From Aphelenchoides besseyi (lineage: Eukaryota; Nematoda; Chromadorea; Rhabditida; Aphelenchoididae): a stretch of DNA of 64,000 nt. The stretch's first letter is position 1, and every line of letters starts with the position of its first letter. The stretch lies in contig JAMPIQ010000003.1 in assembly GCA_024699855.1 (NCBI GenBank), positions 6,138,001-6,202,000 of the forward strand, given 5' to 3'. Under the pieces are notes generated by a model that saw nothing but the letters and a program-made list of their open reading frames with translations, was not told where the DNA came from and did no database searches. Both the position numbers and the translations under genes were made by a program. This document shows positions 33,173 through 46,946 of the stretch, piece after piece.

Positions 33173-33243
33173 GGAACTAATTTTTAAACATGAGTCCATT
33201 GGCCAACAGGCATTGAAAATTAAAGTCGTTTTAAGTTGAAAGA

Positions 33244-33435
33244 ATGCAATTAGAGGGCGCGCAATTTCATTGGAGGCCTCAGGCTGTCGAACTTGAGAAG
33301 CAACCGGACGGAACATTCCGAAAGTGTCAAAACCTTTTCGGCAACGCTTTTCCGCACGAAAAACGACTTCGATTTGGTTTCAATAACTTCTTCTATCCAA
33401 CTTGGCCTGTGAAGATCTCTCAACGTCCGGGTTAG
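33244..33435 (+). CDS. Doubtful small reading frame
   Basis: An ATG frame of 63 codons (MQLEGAQFHWRPQAVELEKQ) ending SQRPG at 33435. The opposite strand is also open over 33250-33495. Neither has convincing splice context or a recognisable family. It is listed because composition looks protein-like. Confidence 0.2.
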   Translation: MQLEGAQFHWRPQAVELEKQPDGTFRKCQNLFGNAFPHEKRLRFGFNNFFYPTWPVKISQRPG

Positions 33436-33499
33436 CAGATTAATTGCACATTCAAATTTGAGCGGAGTTTGTGGTCCATCGAGTGCACATTTCATTTCT

Positions 33500-36140
33500 G
33501 ATCTCTTAACACAGATACCCCAAATGAGGAAATGAATTGACTTTCGCTACAATTTAATTTCAGTCCAAAGGTACGAAATGTTGACGAACACCGTCGTTGG
33601 GCCTCCGCGTTTCTTAGAACACGGTCTGTAGTAGAGTACAGAAACCGTAGGATGGAACGAAAATAATTAATTACCTACGCGGTTGGTAAAATCAGAAATC
33701 TCACTTGTAACATAAGAGCTTCAAAATGACATATGTTTTGGTCGAAAGAACCGCGCTAGTTCCCAATCTTCTAAAAACCACTGAATGCCCAGAAGCAGGC
33801 GAGACATTGACATACTGGTATCTTCAAAGAGCAAATACCAAATAAAATTAACAACAGAGTTACGATACACTAGAAACAAGAGCACTTAAATAATTCAACT
33901 GAATCACGTTTCTTTGTTTGTGCCGCCAATTCGAACCATGAAACTTGAACCACAGGCCATTAAGAAAGAAAGGCCTGGATTTTGCGGTTGAAAACGTTGC
34001 TATCAAAATGAAGTAGTGAAATTAACTTTCACGACATTTACGATCTTTTTTATATTAAAAGTTGAGTGCGTTAACGGAAGCAAATCGCGTGCACTCGCTC
34101 AATCGACAATCCCGAAAACATTTTGCACGTCAAGATTGAGTTCAAGATTTATGACGAGTTGAATTTGGAGCGTGCGAATATCTCCACAAAGCGTTGGTCA
34201 TAAACAGTGGTCCGATTAAAAGTAAAGCTTTCGAAAAAAGCAAAGAGCATTGTGTTTTTGTCTTACCTACCATGTTAATTCGTGTGCTAACCCAATAGTT
34301 GCATGAAAGTAATCGCAACGCAGTTGTTTATCGAGTTTCGTTTGCTGTTTTAACTCAAACTAGTAATCTATTTTACTGCGAAATAGAAATTTAAGCGCTG
34401 GGCTACAGGAGTCTCTTAATCGTGTATAAATGCTTTGGAAAAAACGTTTGTACGGCAACTTGAAAATGCTGTTACAGAAGTCGTTAAATGCACAAAACAA
34501 ACTGAATTGAGGACCTTCAAAGTAAGCGAGGTGATCTTGTTCTATGGTATATTGAGTAGTTCATTACCATAGCAAACTCTGATTCTTTCGGTTCAACACA
34601 AACACGAAAATGCGTGTTATTGAATCACATGTCCAAAAATACCTCGAAAAATTATAACGGCAATTGGTCTAATCATGAGTTATTAAATTAGGAACAACCC
34701 AGAATATGTTTCATTAATCGACATAAACGAGAATCCATTTTTCGATGAACTTCAATTCGCAAAGCAATCAGTTTGCTCGATTTCACGATGTCCAACTTGA
34801 CAACCTGAAAGAGACTTACGTATGCTTTTGACAATTCTGAGGTCAAAAGTTCAATAACAATTTTTCATGTGTTAGCTCCAAGTCTAAGGTCGAGCTTCCA
34901 TTTTTGTGCCAAACATTTACATGTTCAACTTTGTTGTTATTACAAAACTCATAGACGAGTGTATGTGCTTTTAAGGTCGTAGAGCGACAAGCGTTGGTAC
35001 TGACTCAACACAAGTGCACATATTTCAGATTGAAAGACTTGAATTGAGGATGCTGTTCATGTTCAGAGATCGAAAATAACAATAAAGATCTTCACATAAT
35101 GAACATTCTCAGCATATCTGTTGTGATGCCTGTCGTCTCGAACCACTGGTTTTAGGTTTTAGGATTGCAAATTAAAGATAACTCTCGTCTTTAAATATCG
35201 AATTCATACGGTGACTTTGGGAATCAATCACTTCTTCCCTACTTCCTTTGCATTTGAAAGAATCGTGGACGTTGTTGTACACTTGTATCCTTATAATACT
35301 TTTATTGTATGGCGACATCAAATGATGGTTCATTTCGGTCCAGAAAACACTTTGGAATAATCGTTCAAAACTCAGACTTCGACTATTCAATCAATCAGCG
35401 ACAAACTCTGATCTCAGTTGGCGACAAGTAAGAGCAGCCATTTGATGTCATTTAGTCTTCTATTGATAATATACATCTGAGCTTTGTAAGTTATTCGACT
35501 ACAAAATAGTCTCTGCAATGATACAGAAGATTCAGATATAAAATTCTGCTGTCCGTGTGTTCATTAAAAAGAAATCTGCTATAAATGAATTCGGAACTTC
35601 TGAGCCTATTCATAATCGAATTCTATGTCAAGTAGTAAAGCCGTTGATCGCCTTCAATTCTTAATCAGCTCAAAAAAATACTCTGGTCGTATTCGTTTCC
35701 ATTGAAATCGTGAAGGATTTCAATTGACTAACAAGAACCGAAAACAACCACCGAGTTGTTACAATCAGTTTTAGTGTTGATGTAAAGCCTAAGCGACGAT
35801 TGTTTGGCGTCTTTTCCAAACAACTTTCCGTTCGGTACAAAGACGAACGCCCAACATATGCGAGTGACTAATCAATGAGTGTGCTTTTATGGAAAACACC
35901 GTTGAACTTGCAACCAACAAAAAGTTTTACTGTTGAATCATTTGATTGTTCGATGTGAAGTTCAACGACTGTTTTCGACCAACAGCTCTCTCGTCCACAT
36001 ATTTTCGAGTAAACGTCAAGAAAAGCAAACAAACCAAAAGGAAACCTGCTCGTTAAAAAGCGTCGTGTTGTTTACTGCCGATGTTGTTTTCGTGTCCGTT
36101 TCTTTTTCATCGTTCTAATTTAAAATTTCTGTTCGTTTCA
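33500..36140. other. Gene-poor interval
   Basis: About 2.6 kb of AT-rich sequence without sustained coding frames, splice-consistent exons, terminal repeats or Pol III boxes that I can support. It may hold upstream regulatory sequence or the distant 5' exons of TEX2. Confidence 0.45.
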
Positions 36141-36141
36141 G

Positions 36142-36335
36142 CTAAAAGGAGAAGTCAGTTCAAAGCGAAAGCAGAAGATTCAGGATTTGTCGTCAAAGAG
36201 GTCGTGGCCGTGCGTCTGCAGTTTTTTCGTCCTCCCGACTTCGTTTCCATTGGTGAAACTCACGGGGTTTTGGCGAAGTTGAGAACGAAAAATGGTGAAC
36301 GGAATGAGAATAAGTTTTTCGCGCGACCAGAAGGG
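36142..36335 (+). CDS. Possible isolated exon upstream of TEX2
   Basis: Flanked by a good acceptor (ttcgtttcag) and donor (gaagg|gtaagc). The open phase encodes about 64 residues, including VVAVRLQFFRPPDFVSIGE and ending FFARPEG. It could be a 5' exon of TEX2, whose N-terminus is poorly conserved, or of a separate gene. Confidence 0.3.
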
Positions 36336-36892
36336 TAAGCTAATGGAGGTGCAAAGATCGTATTTATCTTCTCACTATTGCCGCTTTTACACGAAATTTT
36401 ATTTGAGACCACTAATCCACGAGAACTAATCCACAGAGTTTGCGTGTTGTTTTCGCTTAAGCGCGTTTTTGTTTACTTTGAGAATAACACGTTTAACTCG
36501 TGCATTTAACAGTTTATGCAGATTAGCAGGGAATGCTAAGCACTCTAATCGTTCTGAGCCACTTGTCTACATTGACCGATACACACGACAGCTTTCGAGT
36601 CAAAGGAACGTTCTGACAAATGGGACTGAAAAAATTGTTGTCGTTGGGTCGAGGTGGGTGATTCAGTAGATGTCGTTTACTTGCTTGGATTGCACGATAT
36701 GTTTTCAATTGCACTTTTGTTCTCGTTGTTTGTTGGCAATTGGCGACCGTCGCTTTTATCTTTTTCACTCAGTTTGCTCGTCCGACTCATGTTGTTTTGT
36801 TGTTTGATCTTTGATGTTTTGAAGCAGACGGAAAAGTTCGCCGTGCACTCGACTGCGAATTGTTTACAACCCGAAATTTCAGGGAGATCGAA

Positions 36893-39800
36893 CTCAAACA
36901 CCTCAATCCCCAGCACCGGAGCTCCGCAGTCGTCCAGTGAAGGTACCGTTCATTTTGAAGATGAGTCAGAAGGCAGTGAATCAGTGACTCTCGAACGGGT
37001 GAGTGAATTTTCTGTTGTTATCATTGGACCATGTTGGTTGTTGCTGCGGTTTGGAAACAATAACAAGCCGCACGTTTATCGCTGTTTTTCTCCCACAAAT
37101 TTCATTCGTTGTAAACACCCCATTCTTTTCAGACAAATTCATTTCGTTTTGCTCGTAAACCACGAGAAAGACGAACTACAACGTCTTCGGACATCGGTAG
37201 CCTTCCAGCACGCAAATCTCGTCGTTCTCCGAGCAGTGGTGGTCAGTCCGTTGAGAAAGGAGTTGAAGTCATTGACGATAACAGCGTAATGGACAAAGAT
37301 TCATCAGAGAAAGCAGATGAAAAAGATCGTCCTCCTTTTCCACGAAAGGAAAAAGATCCCGCAAAAATTGCCGTCAATTGTAAGTTCGTTTGTTCTTGTG
37401 AGTTTATGTTTAGATATTTCAACGGGCAAAGTAATCTCGGGTTAATGAATTCCAATCTCTTCCGTTTTTGAGTGGATTTTGCTAAGCATCTTTGACAAAT
37501 ACAAAACCATAAATGGGCCGATGATCGGAAAAGCGGATTGTTTTCTCCGTTGGTATAAACTCCACTCCCTTTTATTTCTCCATAACTTAACGTGGCCGTC
37601 AGCTCACACTTTTCATACGTGTGTACTTGTCGTCGGTCTATTCATCCACTGATTTCAATCTATACATTGAAATCGGCATGAAAATTTGTCTGTTTAGTTA
37701 TCCAAATTTGAATACTATTTGAATGCGGTTCGGAGTACTTTCAAAAGCTTTCAAGAACACGATTCGCAAAACTATCAACCATTCGACTAATCGATTGTTC
37801 GACAAAGGTCGGTAGCTGTTGCTGATATTTAAATCGCAAAAGTGTTACAACCTTGTTTCCACTTATTTTCAACCAACAAGTAAACTTCTTTATAAACATC
37901 TTCTCCTTTTCTTGATGTCATGGCAACCTTTTGCCAACGTCTTTGATGACGTGAAAAAGCTTATGTTCATGATTCTGTTGAATATGACAATAATATAATC
38001 GAATCGTTTTAGCCGCATTAAATCGTAACTCGGGTACATTTGCACAGAACTCATCGAACATCGATCAAAATGAGTTGGAAAATACGTTGACTCCGGTTAG
38101 TCATGCTGAAAAAGATATTGCTGAAGAGGCAGCGTTGAATCCGGACATCCCAATTCCTCGTCCTTCTGAATTCAGACGTCAACACAAACCAACCGAAAAT
38201 GGACAACTCGATAAATTACAAGAAAAGGTATTGTGAAGCAAATTTTGTCAATGGTTCATTTGTTTTTAAGGAAAAGTCGGGATTTCAAGGAGAGTCAACT
38301 GCTTACACCTTCACGTCTATGGTTGATTTCGGTCGAAATGTCATTAAACGTTGGCGTTTGATTCCATTGAAAAAGTACCGAGTTTGTACGCTGATTGCTC
38401 TTATTTCGCTGACCATCTTTTCACCAGGTATAAACTGGAAATCCTAACAACAACTCTTTGTTTAGGCTTCTTCTTGGGTCTTCTTTGGGGTCTCTACTTG
38501 TCGTTAATCTTGTTCTTGTACATCTGTGTGTCCGATCCCATACCGCCTGAGATTGTGAATGTCGCTGATTACGAGGAAACGCTTGAGAAAATTCGCAAAG
38601 AAACAATGGAGGAAGACACTCACGATGAAGACAATATTTACAAGGGTAACGAGAAATTTTATACTCATCGATTAGTCTTCTTTATAGGATGGATGAACTT
38701 GTTGCCAAGCGGTGAATCGTACAGTCCGCACACTTTTCACGTCAATTCACTTCAAACGGTTCTTGTACGTTTGGATGGCCACTTTCTTCGTATTTCGTTT
38801 CCGAATCGAGCGATGTTGAAGCACGGTTTCCACACTGATCCAACACTCACCGATTCGGAGCCACGAATGTTGCGACAAACTATTCACGATCTGACCAATG
38901 CAACTGTAAGAATAACGATTGTGTTTGAAGCCAAATTGGATGTTTAGGTAAAATTGCGTCCACGTCGGTTGGCTCGTCGTCGTTGGTTTTCGCGAAAATA
39001 CCCGATATGCATTAAACTGGCTTCCTATCATTCGGAAGTGCAAGCCAATCGCATTGATCCGGCGGTTGCTGAGGTTCTAGAGATTCAACCCGATAATCCA
39101 AAAGAAGAAAATGAAGATCTTGAAAACGAAGCTTACGCGGATTATGCAACGCTTGCAGACGTTGAGGAGGTTGGTCGTGAACCGTCGGGTTACATTTCCG
39201 ATGCATCAAGTGAAGGAAGCGATGATGAAGAAGCTTTAAAACATTCCGCATCGGATACGGGAATCGTTCAACGTGCCGAAGGCAAACGTTTGTCTTCGGT
39301 TAGTAATCGTCGACGCAAATCGGGTCGTACAATTTTCTTGTTCGCCCGATGTGCTCGTGAAAAGGAACGATGGTTCCATCAATTGCGTCGAGCTTGCTAC
39401 CGTTTTGTGATGCCTCATGATACAGAAGAAGAAATTTCAAATCGTCGCATGTCACTTCCACACCGAAACTTCTTCAGCCATCAGATCTCACGTGACTACT
39501 TCCTTTACATTTTGCACGCATTACAGTTCAAGAAGTAAGTAAAAACGAGAAAAACTGTATTGAACAATTATCCCAGACATTTGGATGAAGTTCTTGCCGA
39601 AAAAGCACGTTCGATTGGCGTAGGCAAAGAACCAAAAGGTGTTGTGCTTATGAATCTCGGTCAGAACTTGTGGAACCAACCAATCGAAAGTTCAGGACGC
39701 GAATTGGTTCTCGTTGCAAACTTGATTACTCATCGGGTTTTCTATGGTGGGTTTATAACATCCACCGATTTGTAATGTTTGGCTTTAGATTTCTGTCGTG

Positions 39801-40934
39801 ACGACTACTGGATTAAAGCGGTTCAAAATAAAATCCAAACCAAATTAGCTACAATTCATGTAAACGAAAGGATATCTTCAAGCCCTAAACTTTTTTTCGT
39901 TTAGTTGCCGTATTTTATTGATACATTGGAATTATCCGGTTTTAATATTGGTACGGCGATACCCCGAAGTAAGTCACCAATATTAATCTCAGTTCTGATG
40001 ATTTTCAGTTGAACGAATCTACGCTCCAGTCGTTGATGAATGGGGAATTTGGGTTGATTTCGAGTTGAAATACGAGGGTGTCATTAAGTTGGCTTTGGAG
40101 ACACGCGTCAATGTGATGCGGCTGAAGGAATTGCACGACTCAGCAGATCAAGCAATGGATTCACGTGCACCAGCAGTTTGCCCCTTAAATGTTACACCCG
40201 GACATTATTCGGACGAAGAAGTACCGGAGAGTAAGTTTAAACTGACAACTCTAAGGCTGTTCTTATTTCAGGTCCTGAAACATCCCCAGACGAAGATTAT
40301 GGTCAAAAGATCAAATCAAGCGATCATGGAAAGTGAGTTGATAGAGTGAATTTACGGGTTGTGTTAATCGATCAATTTTTAGAAATAAGAAAAAGACTGG
40401 CCAAAAAATCATTTCGTGGATTGATGTATCGAGTTTTATTTTTTTCGGTTATTTTACAAGAGACTTTTAGAAAATGGCATCAAGCAAATTATTCAAAGAG
40501 GCATCAGAACTTCGTCCAATTCGAAAGATTATGGAAGATATTTCGACCACTCGTCTGATGTTGAACGTTGAGGTCATTAAAATGGAAGGAACAATGACTG
40601 TGAATCTTGCTGGACCACCATCGGATCGGTTGTGGTACTCATTCCGCGAGCCTCCACAAATGAGTGTTCGTGCCGTTCCACAAGTTGGCGATCGTTCGGT
40701 GGTTTTCTCGACATTAAGTGACTGGATCGAAAAGAAGGTCGTGAACTTGGTGGAAAAGAATTTGGTGTTGCCGAATGCGGATGGTTAGTTGTTGCCAATA
40801 ATTCAGTTTTGACACTGTTTTTGTTTTAGACATCATCATTCCCGTGTTGTCTGGAAATGAGGTTTGTTAGTCGACAAACAACAATAAGTCTAATCTTTGT
40901 GTTTTAGCTTTTGCGAGGACCGTTGAATCGTTAA
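36893..40934 (+). CDS. TEX2: TEX2-like SMP-domain lipid-transfer protein
   Basis: TEX2 family proteins sit in the ER membrane and carry a lipid-binding SMP domain that acts at membrane contact sites. The first clear exon starts after TTTCAG at 36892 and is Ser/Thr/Glu-rich and disordered. Two transmembrane segments follow (about 38390-38540: TLIALISLTIFS, then FFLGLLWGLYLSLILFLYIC). Next is a PH-like region split by an acidic insert (WMNLLPSGE, HFLRISFPNR, then TIFLFARCAREKERWFHQLR). The SMP part runs from FLYILHALQFKK through NLGQNLWNQP, DFCRDDYWIKAVQNKIQTKL, LPYFIDTLELSGFNIGTAIP and DEWGIWVDFELKYEG. The C-terminus has SDRLWYSFREPP and ends LLRGPLNR at 40934. The true start is unresolved. 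It converges with XPF, leaving 188 bp between stops. Confidence 0.85.
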
Positions 40935-41122
40935 ACAATGTGAATTTAACTGTCTGTATACATATCTAATTTCTTAAGCATGTATAAATATGTCCCTCTA
41001 TCTCGATGTACATTCCAAATATCAATACTGGTGAGATGTTTATGTTTGATAATGAATTTTACACGTAGTTTGTGATTGAGAGTACATGTAGACATATCTG
41101 AGATATTTCGAAGTTAAGAGAA

Positions 41123-44100
41123 TTAACCACGTGCACCACGAAAATCAAGTTGAAACAATTCGACGAGCTCGGTAGCACTCTTCAACGAAATAATATCGGG
41201 ACCCAAAGTTGAGGCTTCAGATTGAACAAAATCGCCGACAGTTTTGAATCGTTCAGATCGCATTACTCGTTCAATATCGTGGATGTTTGTTCCCGGTAGC
41301 GTTAACAATTGACGACGAACTACGGTGTTTACACGCTTGTCGCCAGCCATTTCATCAACACCGAGATCATCACTTCGAATGCCTTTAGCTGCATCCATAA
41401 TTGGATTTGGTTCATCCAACTGAAATCTTCGAATTGTTCACTTCAAGACGATATTTCAAACCTTCAGTTCTTCAAACAGTTCAGCACTATGCGAGGGAGA
41501 AAGACTCCAAAAAACGATAACTCGTGGGTTTGCGCGTAACAACATTGTAAAAAGCGAACGAGTTTCACGACTTCGACGACTCAATTCTCCCTAAAATACA
41601 TTAGGTCCGAACGATATGTTTGTTTCTTACCTGAAACGGTCCACCATTAACTCGTTTTTTACGAAACTTCTCACTCGACTCAATCAACAATACAGTTTTC
41701 TTGTAATGCCGTAACATCTAAACCGCACAATTGATAAGATTTTAATGTGCATCTCACTTGTTCCACTTGTTTAAAGACACGACCATTGACCAAAGATTGA
41801 GCCAAATCATCTAAAGCTTTTCGTTCCACACAAACCGATGGCGAGAGTACGTAGTCTCCGACTTCCAAAGTGGCCGGTTGCAAGTCAATTCCTCGTTTGT
41901 AAATTACAGTTGGCAGTTCGCTGTTAAACTCACGCCCGTCAATGATAACCTGAAAACCAACTAATTCAAATGGACTTGAACTGCCGTCGTACCATTGGTT
42001 GAAGTTCTTCAACTTCCGGCTCAGGCTGACGATTTCGTCGCGAATCCGTTTGAAGAGTTAAAGTTCGTAAACTCGAGGTACTTTCACGTGTCACATCGTA
42101 TTCGGCTGGAACATAAAGAGCCTAAACATTGATTGATCATTCAATTTTGTTCTTTAAGTTCCTTACTCCTTGGTCCTTAATCAACGTTTCCAGCGCGTTT
42201 TGCTCGCTCCGCATTGACGTCAAATAGCGTTCTTCTTCGGTCGAATTTGCATAAGTAAGTGAAAACAATTGAATTGAGTGCGGTTTGTGATGAGCAGCAA
42301 AACCCTGAGAACGAACGCCGATTAAGTTATGTCTTTCTATTTACCTCAATAACACGCGTTGTTGGAAGGTCGTTGTGATAAAGAATCAAATATCGAGGAC
42401 GCAAACTTTCGAGGCAATCCAGCAAATTGTACCGATTGGTCAGTGTGGTGAAGAGCAGAACCGGCAAGACAAGTGACGAGTCTGATGCCGTCGACTCCTG
42501 AGAGTTTTCATCCGGTGGAATGATCACTACTTCTTCGTCCACAACGCTTGTCGGATTATCGGCCGCTGAAGCGGTTGAAGTCGTTGGCTCATTTTCGGCT
42601 TCTTTCTCCGTTTCGTTCATTCGGGCCATAAACTCACTAACCTGAAAATAAGTTGATTCGTTTTCACAAACACAAGGTCATGCATTTGAGTCTACTTTTT
42701 AATTCGATTACTGTCAACTACTTCCGTTAATACACAAACTTGATCAAGTTATACACGTTTTGTTTCTCAGACGTCGAGTCTATTTTTGTTCATATGCGCG
42801 ACATGTGAACTGCAATCAGATCTAGTGGGAAGTTTCCGTTCTGTGCAACTGACCGTTGATTTGTAGCCCCAACAAGTGTTCTTTGAAGTGGGAGGACTGC
42901 GCATGATAAGATACCCGATCGAAATATAACCCCAATGTTTTTAGCAGACTTTCAATTGTGCTTTTTGATCATGACAACATTTCTGAGCAACTTAGTTTCG
43001 ACCTTATCGTTTGGTTACGGTACAACTGATAGTAAACTACAGGTAAACATTTTAGCGATAAAAAAAGTCAAATGGATGCTTTCAGCTAAAAGTCGATTCA
43101 CCGAATGTGACAAACGATGGAACGACGTTAACTGCCGTTTATGAACATCGCAGAAACAAAATCACGAAACGTGGAAACTCGATCACGATCACTCCCGAAG
43201 AACACGCTTACAACTTTAAAACAACGTTGAAACCGAGGAAGACGGGGCTTCTGCTTGTTGGATTGGGCGGCAACAATGGTACCACGGTCGTCGGTTCGAC
43301 GATTGCAAATCGTGAGAAAATGGAATGGCGAACCAAGTGAGTTGTTAGTCACGCTTATTAGTTCAATCAATAGCAGGAATGGAACACAAGCGGCCAACTA
43401 TCTCGGCTCTGTAACTCAATCGACAACCGTTCACTTGGGATTCGATGGTGAACGGCAGTTTTACGTTCCATTCAACTCGATCTTGCCGCTGGTCAATCCC
43501 AACGATCTTATAATCGGCGGCTGGGATTTGAACAACGAAAATTTGTACGAAGCAGCAAAACGAGCAAAAGTGAAGAAATAAAACCGCTAATAACCAATTC
43601 GTTCACTTTCAGGTCTTTGAACCGGAACTTCTGGATCGGCTGCGACCGTACCTGGAAACTGTGATACCGAAACCGTCGATTTATTACCCGGACTTCATCG
43701 CTTTGAATCAAAGTGATCGAGTTAACAACGTGATTAAAGGAACAACTAAACAGGAACATTTGGATCATTTGAGAAACGACATTCGTGAATTCAAACAGAA
43801 ACACGAGTTGGGTAAAAAGATTTCTTGCTAATCAAAACCTTTTCATTGTTTTGCAGAATGTGTGATTGTCCTATGGACGGCAAACACTGAACGTTACACG
43901 GGTATTGACCAAGAATTAAATCAAACTGCCGATGCGATTTTGAAATCGATTCGAGAGGATGCGGCCGAAATCTCGCCGTCCAACTTGTTTGCCGTTGCAT
44001 CGATATTAGAAGGTGCTCATTACATCAACGGATCACCGCAAAATACGCTAACGAAGGGCATCGTAGAGTTAGCGGAACAAAATCGTGTCTTTGTTGGTGG

Positions 44101-46830
44101 TGACGATTTCAAGAGCGGACAAACGAAATTGAAAAGTTCACTTGTTGAGTTTCTAGTTAGTAGTGGGATAAAACCCGAGTCAATAGTCTCCTACAATCAT
44201 TTGGGTAACAACGATGGGAAGAACTTGAGTGAACAGAGACAATTTCGGTAAATGAAACCCCAAGAGAGTTAGACGATTCGAATTGTTTAGATCAAAAGAA
44301 ATCAGCAAGTCATCGGTTGTTGACGATATGGTCAATTCGAATCCGATTCTTTATCCCGATGGCAAAAGTCCCGATCATGTCGTTGTGATCAAATACGTTC
44401 CACATGTTGGCGACAGTAAACGTGCACTTGACGAGTATGTTTCTTCAATATTCATGGGTGGACAGCAAACACTTTCGATCTACAACACGTGCGAGGACTC
44501 GCTTCTGGCTGCCCCGTTGATTCTTGATCTGGCAATCTTAACCGAATTGAGTGGACGAATTAACGTCTGTACTTCTCGACCAACGAAAACTAATTGTTCG
44601 TTTTAGTACTCAACGAAGGGAACGAACGGTCGATTCGAAAAGTTTCATTCCGTTCTCTCAATTCTCAGTCTTTTCCTCAAAGCTCCGGTCGTACCAAATG
44701 GAACGCCTGTTGGCAATGCGTTCATGAAACAATTCAGTCTTTTGACCAAATTGCTCACAGCTTGTGCGGGAATCCACTCGGACACCGATCTCCAATTGGA
44801 GTTCTTCACAAAATTCAACTAACACTAGGAACGTACGTCAATTTTTTGTGGTCGCTTCTTGTCGGCCATTTTCTCCGCATAACGAACGATTCCGAAATTG
44901 ACGAGTTTCGGTTGTTTGGGATCGATCTCCTCCTCGATTTTCGTTTTTGATGTTCGTTTTTTTGCACGTGCTCGTCCCTCCTTTTTCTGCACTTCTTTAA
45001 CGGATTGAATCAACTTCTTTTTGTCCTAAAACACGAATAAACTAATGGATTCTTTTCGTATTCACTTTTTCCAGAATCTGCTCGTCGTACAGCGCAATTG
45101 TATCCACAGGCCAAAGTGGTTCATTGAGCGGTTCGGGAACATCGTACTTGCGATTCACATACTCAGCGTACTGTTTGCTTTGCAGCCAACACAATTTGTT
45201 CGAACCGAACTTCGACAGCTCGATCAATTGAGAGCAAGTCGATTCATTCGATGCGAGAACGAGAATCGGCGGTTGATCCATGAAGTTTGCAGGTTGACTT
45301 TTGGCCAAACCTTCTTTGATTTCATTCAACACCGCTTCGAAGGCTTTCCATTTTGGCGGAGCTACAAGAGTTTCGGCTTTAATTAACAAATTTGAAAGCT
45401 TCAAACATACCAACGATTGTCGTCTGACCTTTTGAGTCTTTGGCTGTACACTGCTCTTCAATACCCGAGAAGATTTTCGACGCTGTTGCAGTCATCACCC
45501 AACCGCTGTTATTTTCGATGAACTGGAATTCAGTGAACAGACAAAACCAAATACGAGAACTACCTCTTTGTTGGTTCGAATATCATTAATGTAAATGTGA
45601 ACGCTAACTGGATCGAGATTCTCGACCTGAAATTTGCTATCACTAGTTACAAACCTGAAAACTAACGCTTTCCAACAACTTTCGTAGAATTCGAAGATCA
45701 CTCATCAGTCGTTCTTGACGTTCCGTTACGAGCAACGTATTCCGTCGCAATTCGATTTCCAACGCCGTTGGCCGAAGTGCTGCGGCCGCCGGTGTGGTTT
45801 CGATTTCTGGATCGATCTCAAAAAGAAGACGTTTAGAAGTGACTGCGATCACTCACATCCAATCCATGTGTGCATTGTTTCAATTCGCGAACACAAGTTG
45901 CAATAATGTCGACCAAACGAGTTCGAATAATTCGCTGCATCGGAGTCAGTTTGACGGACATTTCAATGAAATCCGGCTGAAATCATTTTTGTTTATTGTA
46001 AGCAAAGTAGAACGTTACGGCCGCCGCACTCAACGTTTCTTTAACCGCTTCTTCAAAGCGTGGAACGACGCGCACTCGTTTGACATAAAGACGATCAGTC
46101 AATCGTTGCAATTGACCCAAACCACCGGAACTGATTGCTGATGGTGCATCAGTGAAGGCTTTGACAAATCCGTTCGACTTCTTTTCTCGAAACAATCGCA
46201 AAATAAACGATTCTTGATAACCAGTTAAGACTCTAAACAACACAATTCAAGCAGACTATCGATCAACCTACTCATGTGCACGATAAACCAAAATACCTGC
46301 CGTCCGTTCCAATGGCACGATGTTCGTGAGCAAATCGACCATGAAAATTCGAGAAGTCACGAATTGAACTCCACCAGTTTGGTAAATTAAACCGCTAAAA
46401 CGTTTCTTCATCTCATCGACGCAACTAACGATTTACCGATCTTTTGTGCTCACACCATAAGTTAAGAGCTTTGGTGGACATTTCGGACTCAACTGTCGAA
46501 GCTTCTCCAGAAAAAAGTGTTCATCTTCGGGAGTTGTGTTCAGAACAATGACGGTAAACGACGGATCAGAGTACAAATGCAAATGGTTAAGAAATAAACG
46601 TTCCATTCCAAGTCCACTAAACATCTCGAATATACACACGAATTCAGTTAGTGAACTAACCGTGCAGTAATGAAAACCACATCATCGACAAACGTGTCCA
46701 ACATAACTTGTTGTTCGTAGGGCAGCAAGCTGAGACCATCGTGATGTTTTGAGCGTTTTTTTGAAGTCGGTTGGGATTTGAGATCGTCCATTACATAAAA
46801 TAGACATTTAACAGTTTGTCTTCGAGACAT
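41123..46830 (-). CDS. ERCC4: XPF/ERCC4 structure-specific DNA endonuclease
   Basis: The catalytic subunit of the XPF-ERCC1 nuclease that cuts 5' of DNA lesions in nucleotide excision repair and interstrand crosslink repair. Two candidate starts exist (46830 and MDDLKSQ at 46791). The N-terminal helicase-like part is encoded at 46830-45040 ([20 protein letters not shown] and on). The nuclease core near 41700-41960 has [32 protein letters not shown] (the ERK...D motif, so catalytically competent) and [14 protein letters not shown]. The C-terminal double HhH has [17 protein letters not shown] and ends [11 protein letters not shown] at 41123. One intron (42642-44836) is 2195 bp, about 45 times larger than its neighbours, and contains an entire gene on the other strand. 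The splice across it ([11 protein letters not shown]) keeps frame. Confidence 0.9.
42971..44822 (+). CDS. ISYNA1: Myo-inositol-3-phosphate synthase, nested in an XPF intron
   Basis: Converts glucose-6-phosphate to inositol-3-phosphate using NAD, the first step of inositol synthesis. The ATG at 42971 starts [17 protein letters not shown]. The NAD motif is [17 protein letters not shown], then [61 protein letters not shown] and [16 protein letters not shown]. Further on are [19 protein letters not shown] and [20 protein letters not shown]. The last exon gives [19 protein letters not shown] and [19 protein letters not shown], ending at 44822. Length (about 520 residues) and all core motifs are normal. 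Its stop lies 14 bp from the XPF exon on the opposite strand, so its 3' UTR must overlap XPF coding sequence in antisense. Confidence 0.92.
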
Positions 46831-46946
46831 AAACAAAAATGAAGAACGTCTTGAAAAAACGTAGCACACGAATGATCGAAGAGATCTGTTTTACTCTCAT
46901 ATGTACTTCTTTATCGTTAGGGAATTTAAGAAAAAGGATCATCAAT

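Noticed and set aside
45045..46141. Plus-strand frames over 45045-46141
   Set aside because: They are antisense shadows of XPF exons, which have clear helicase-like content on the minus strand.
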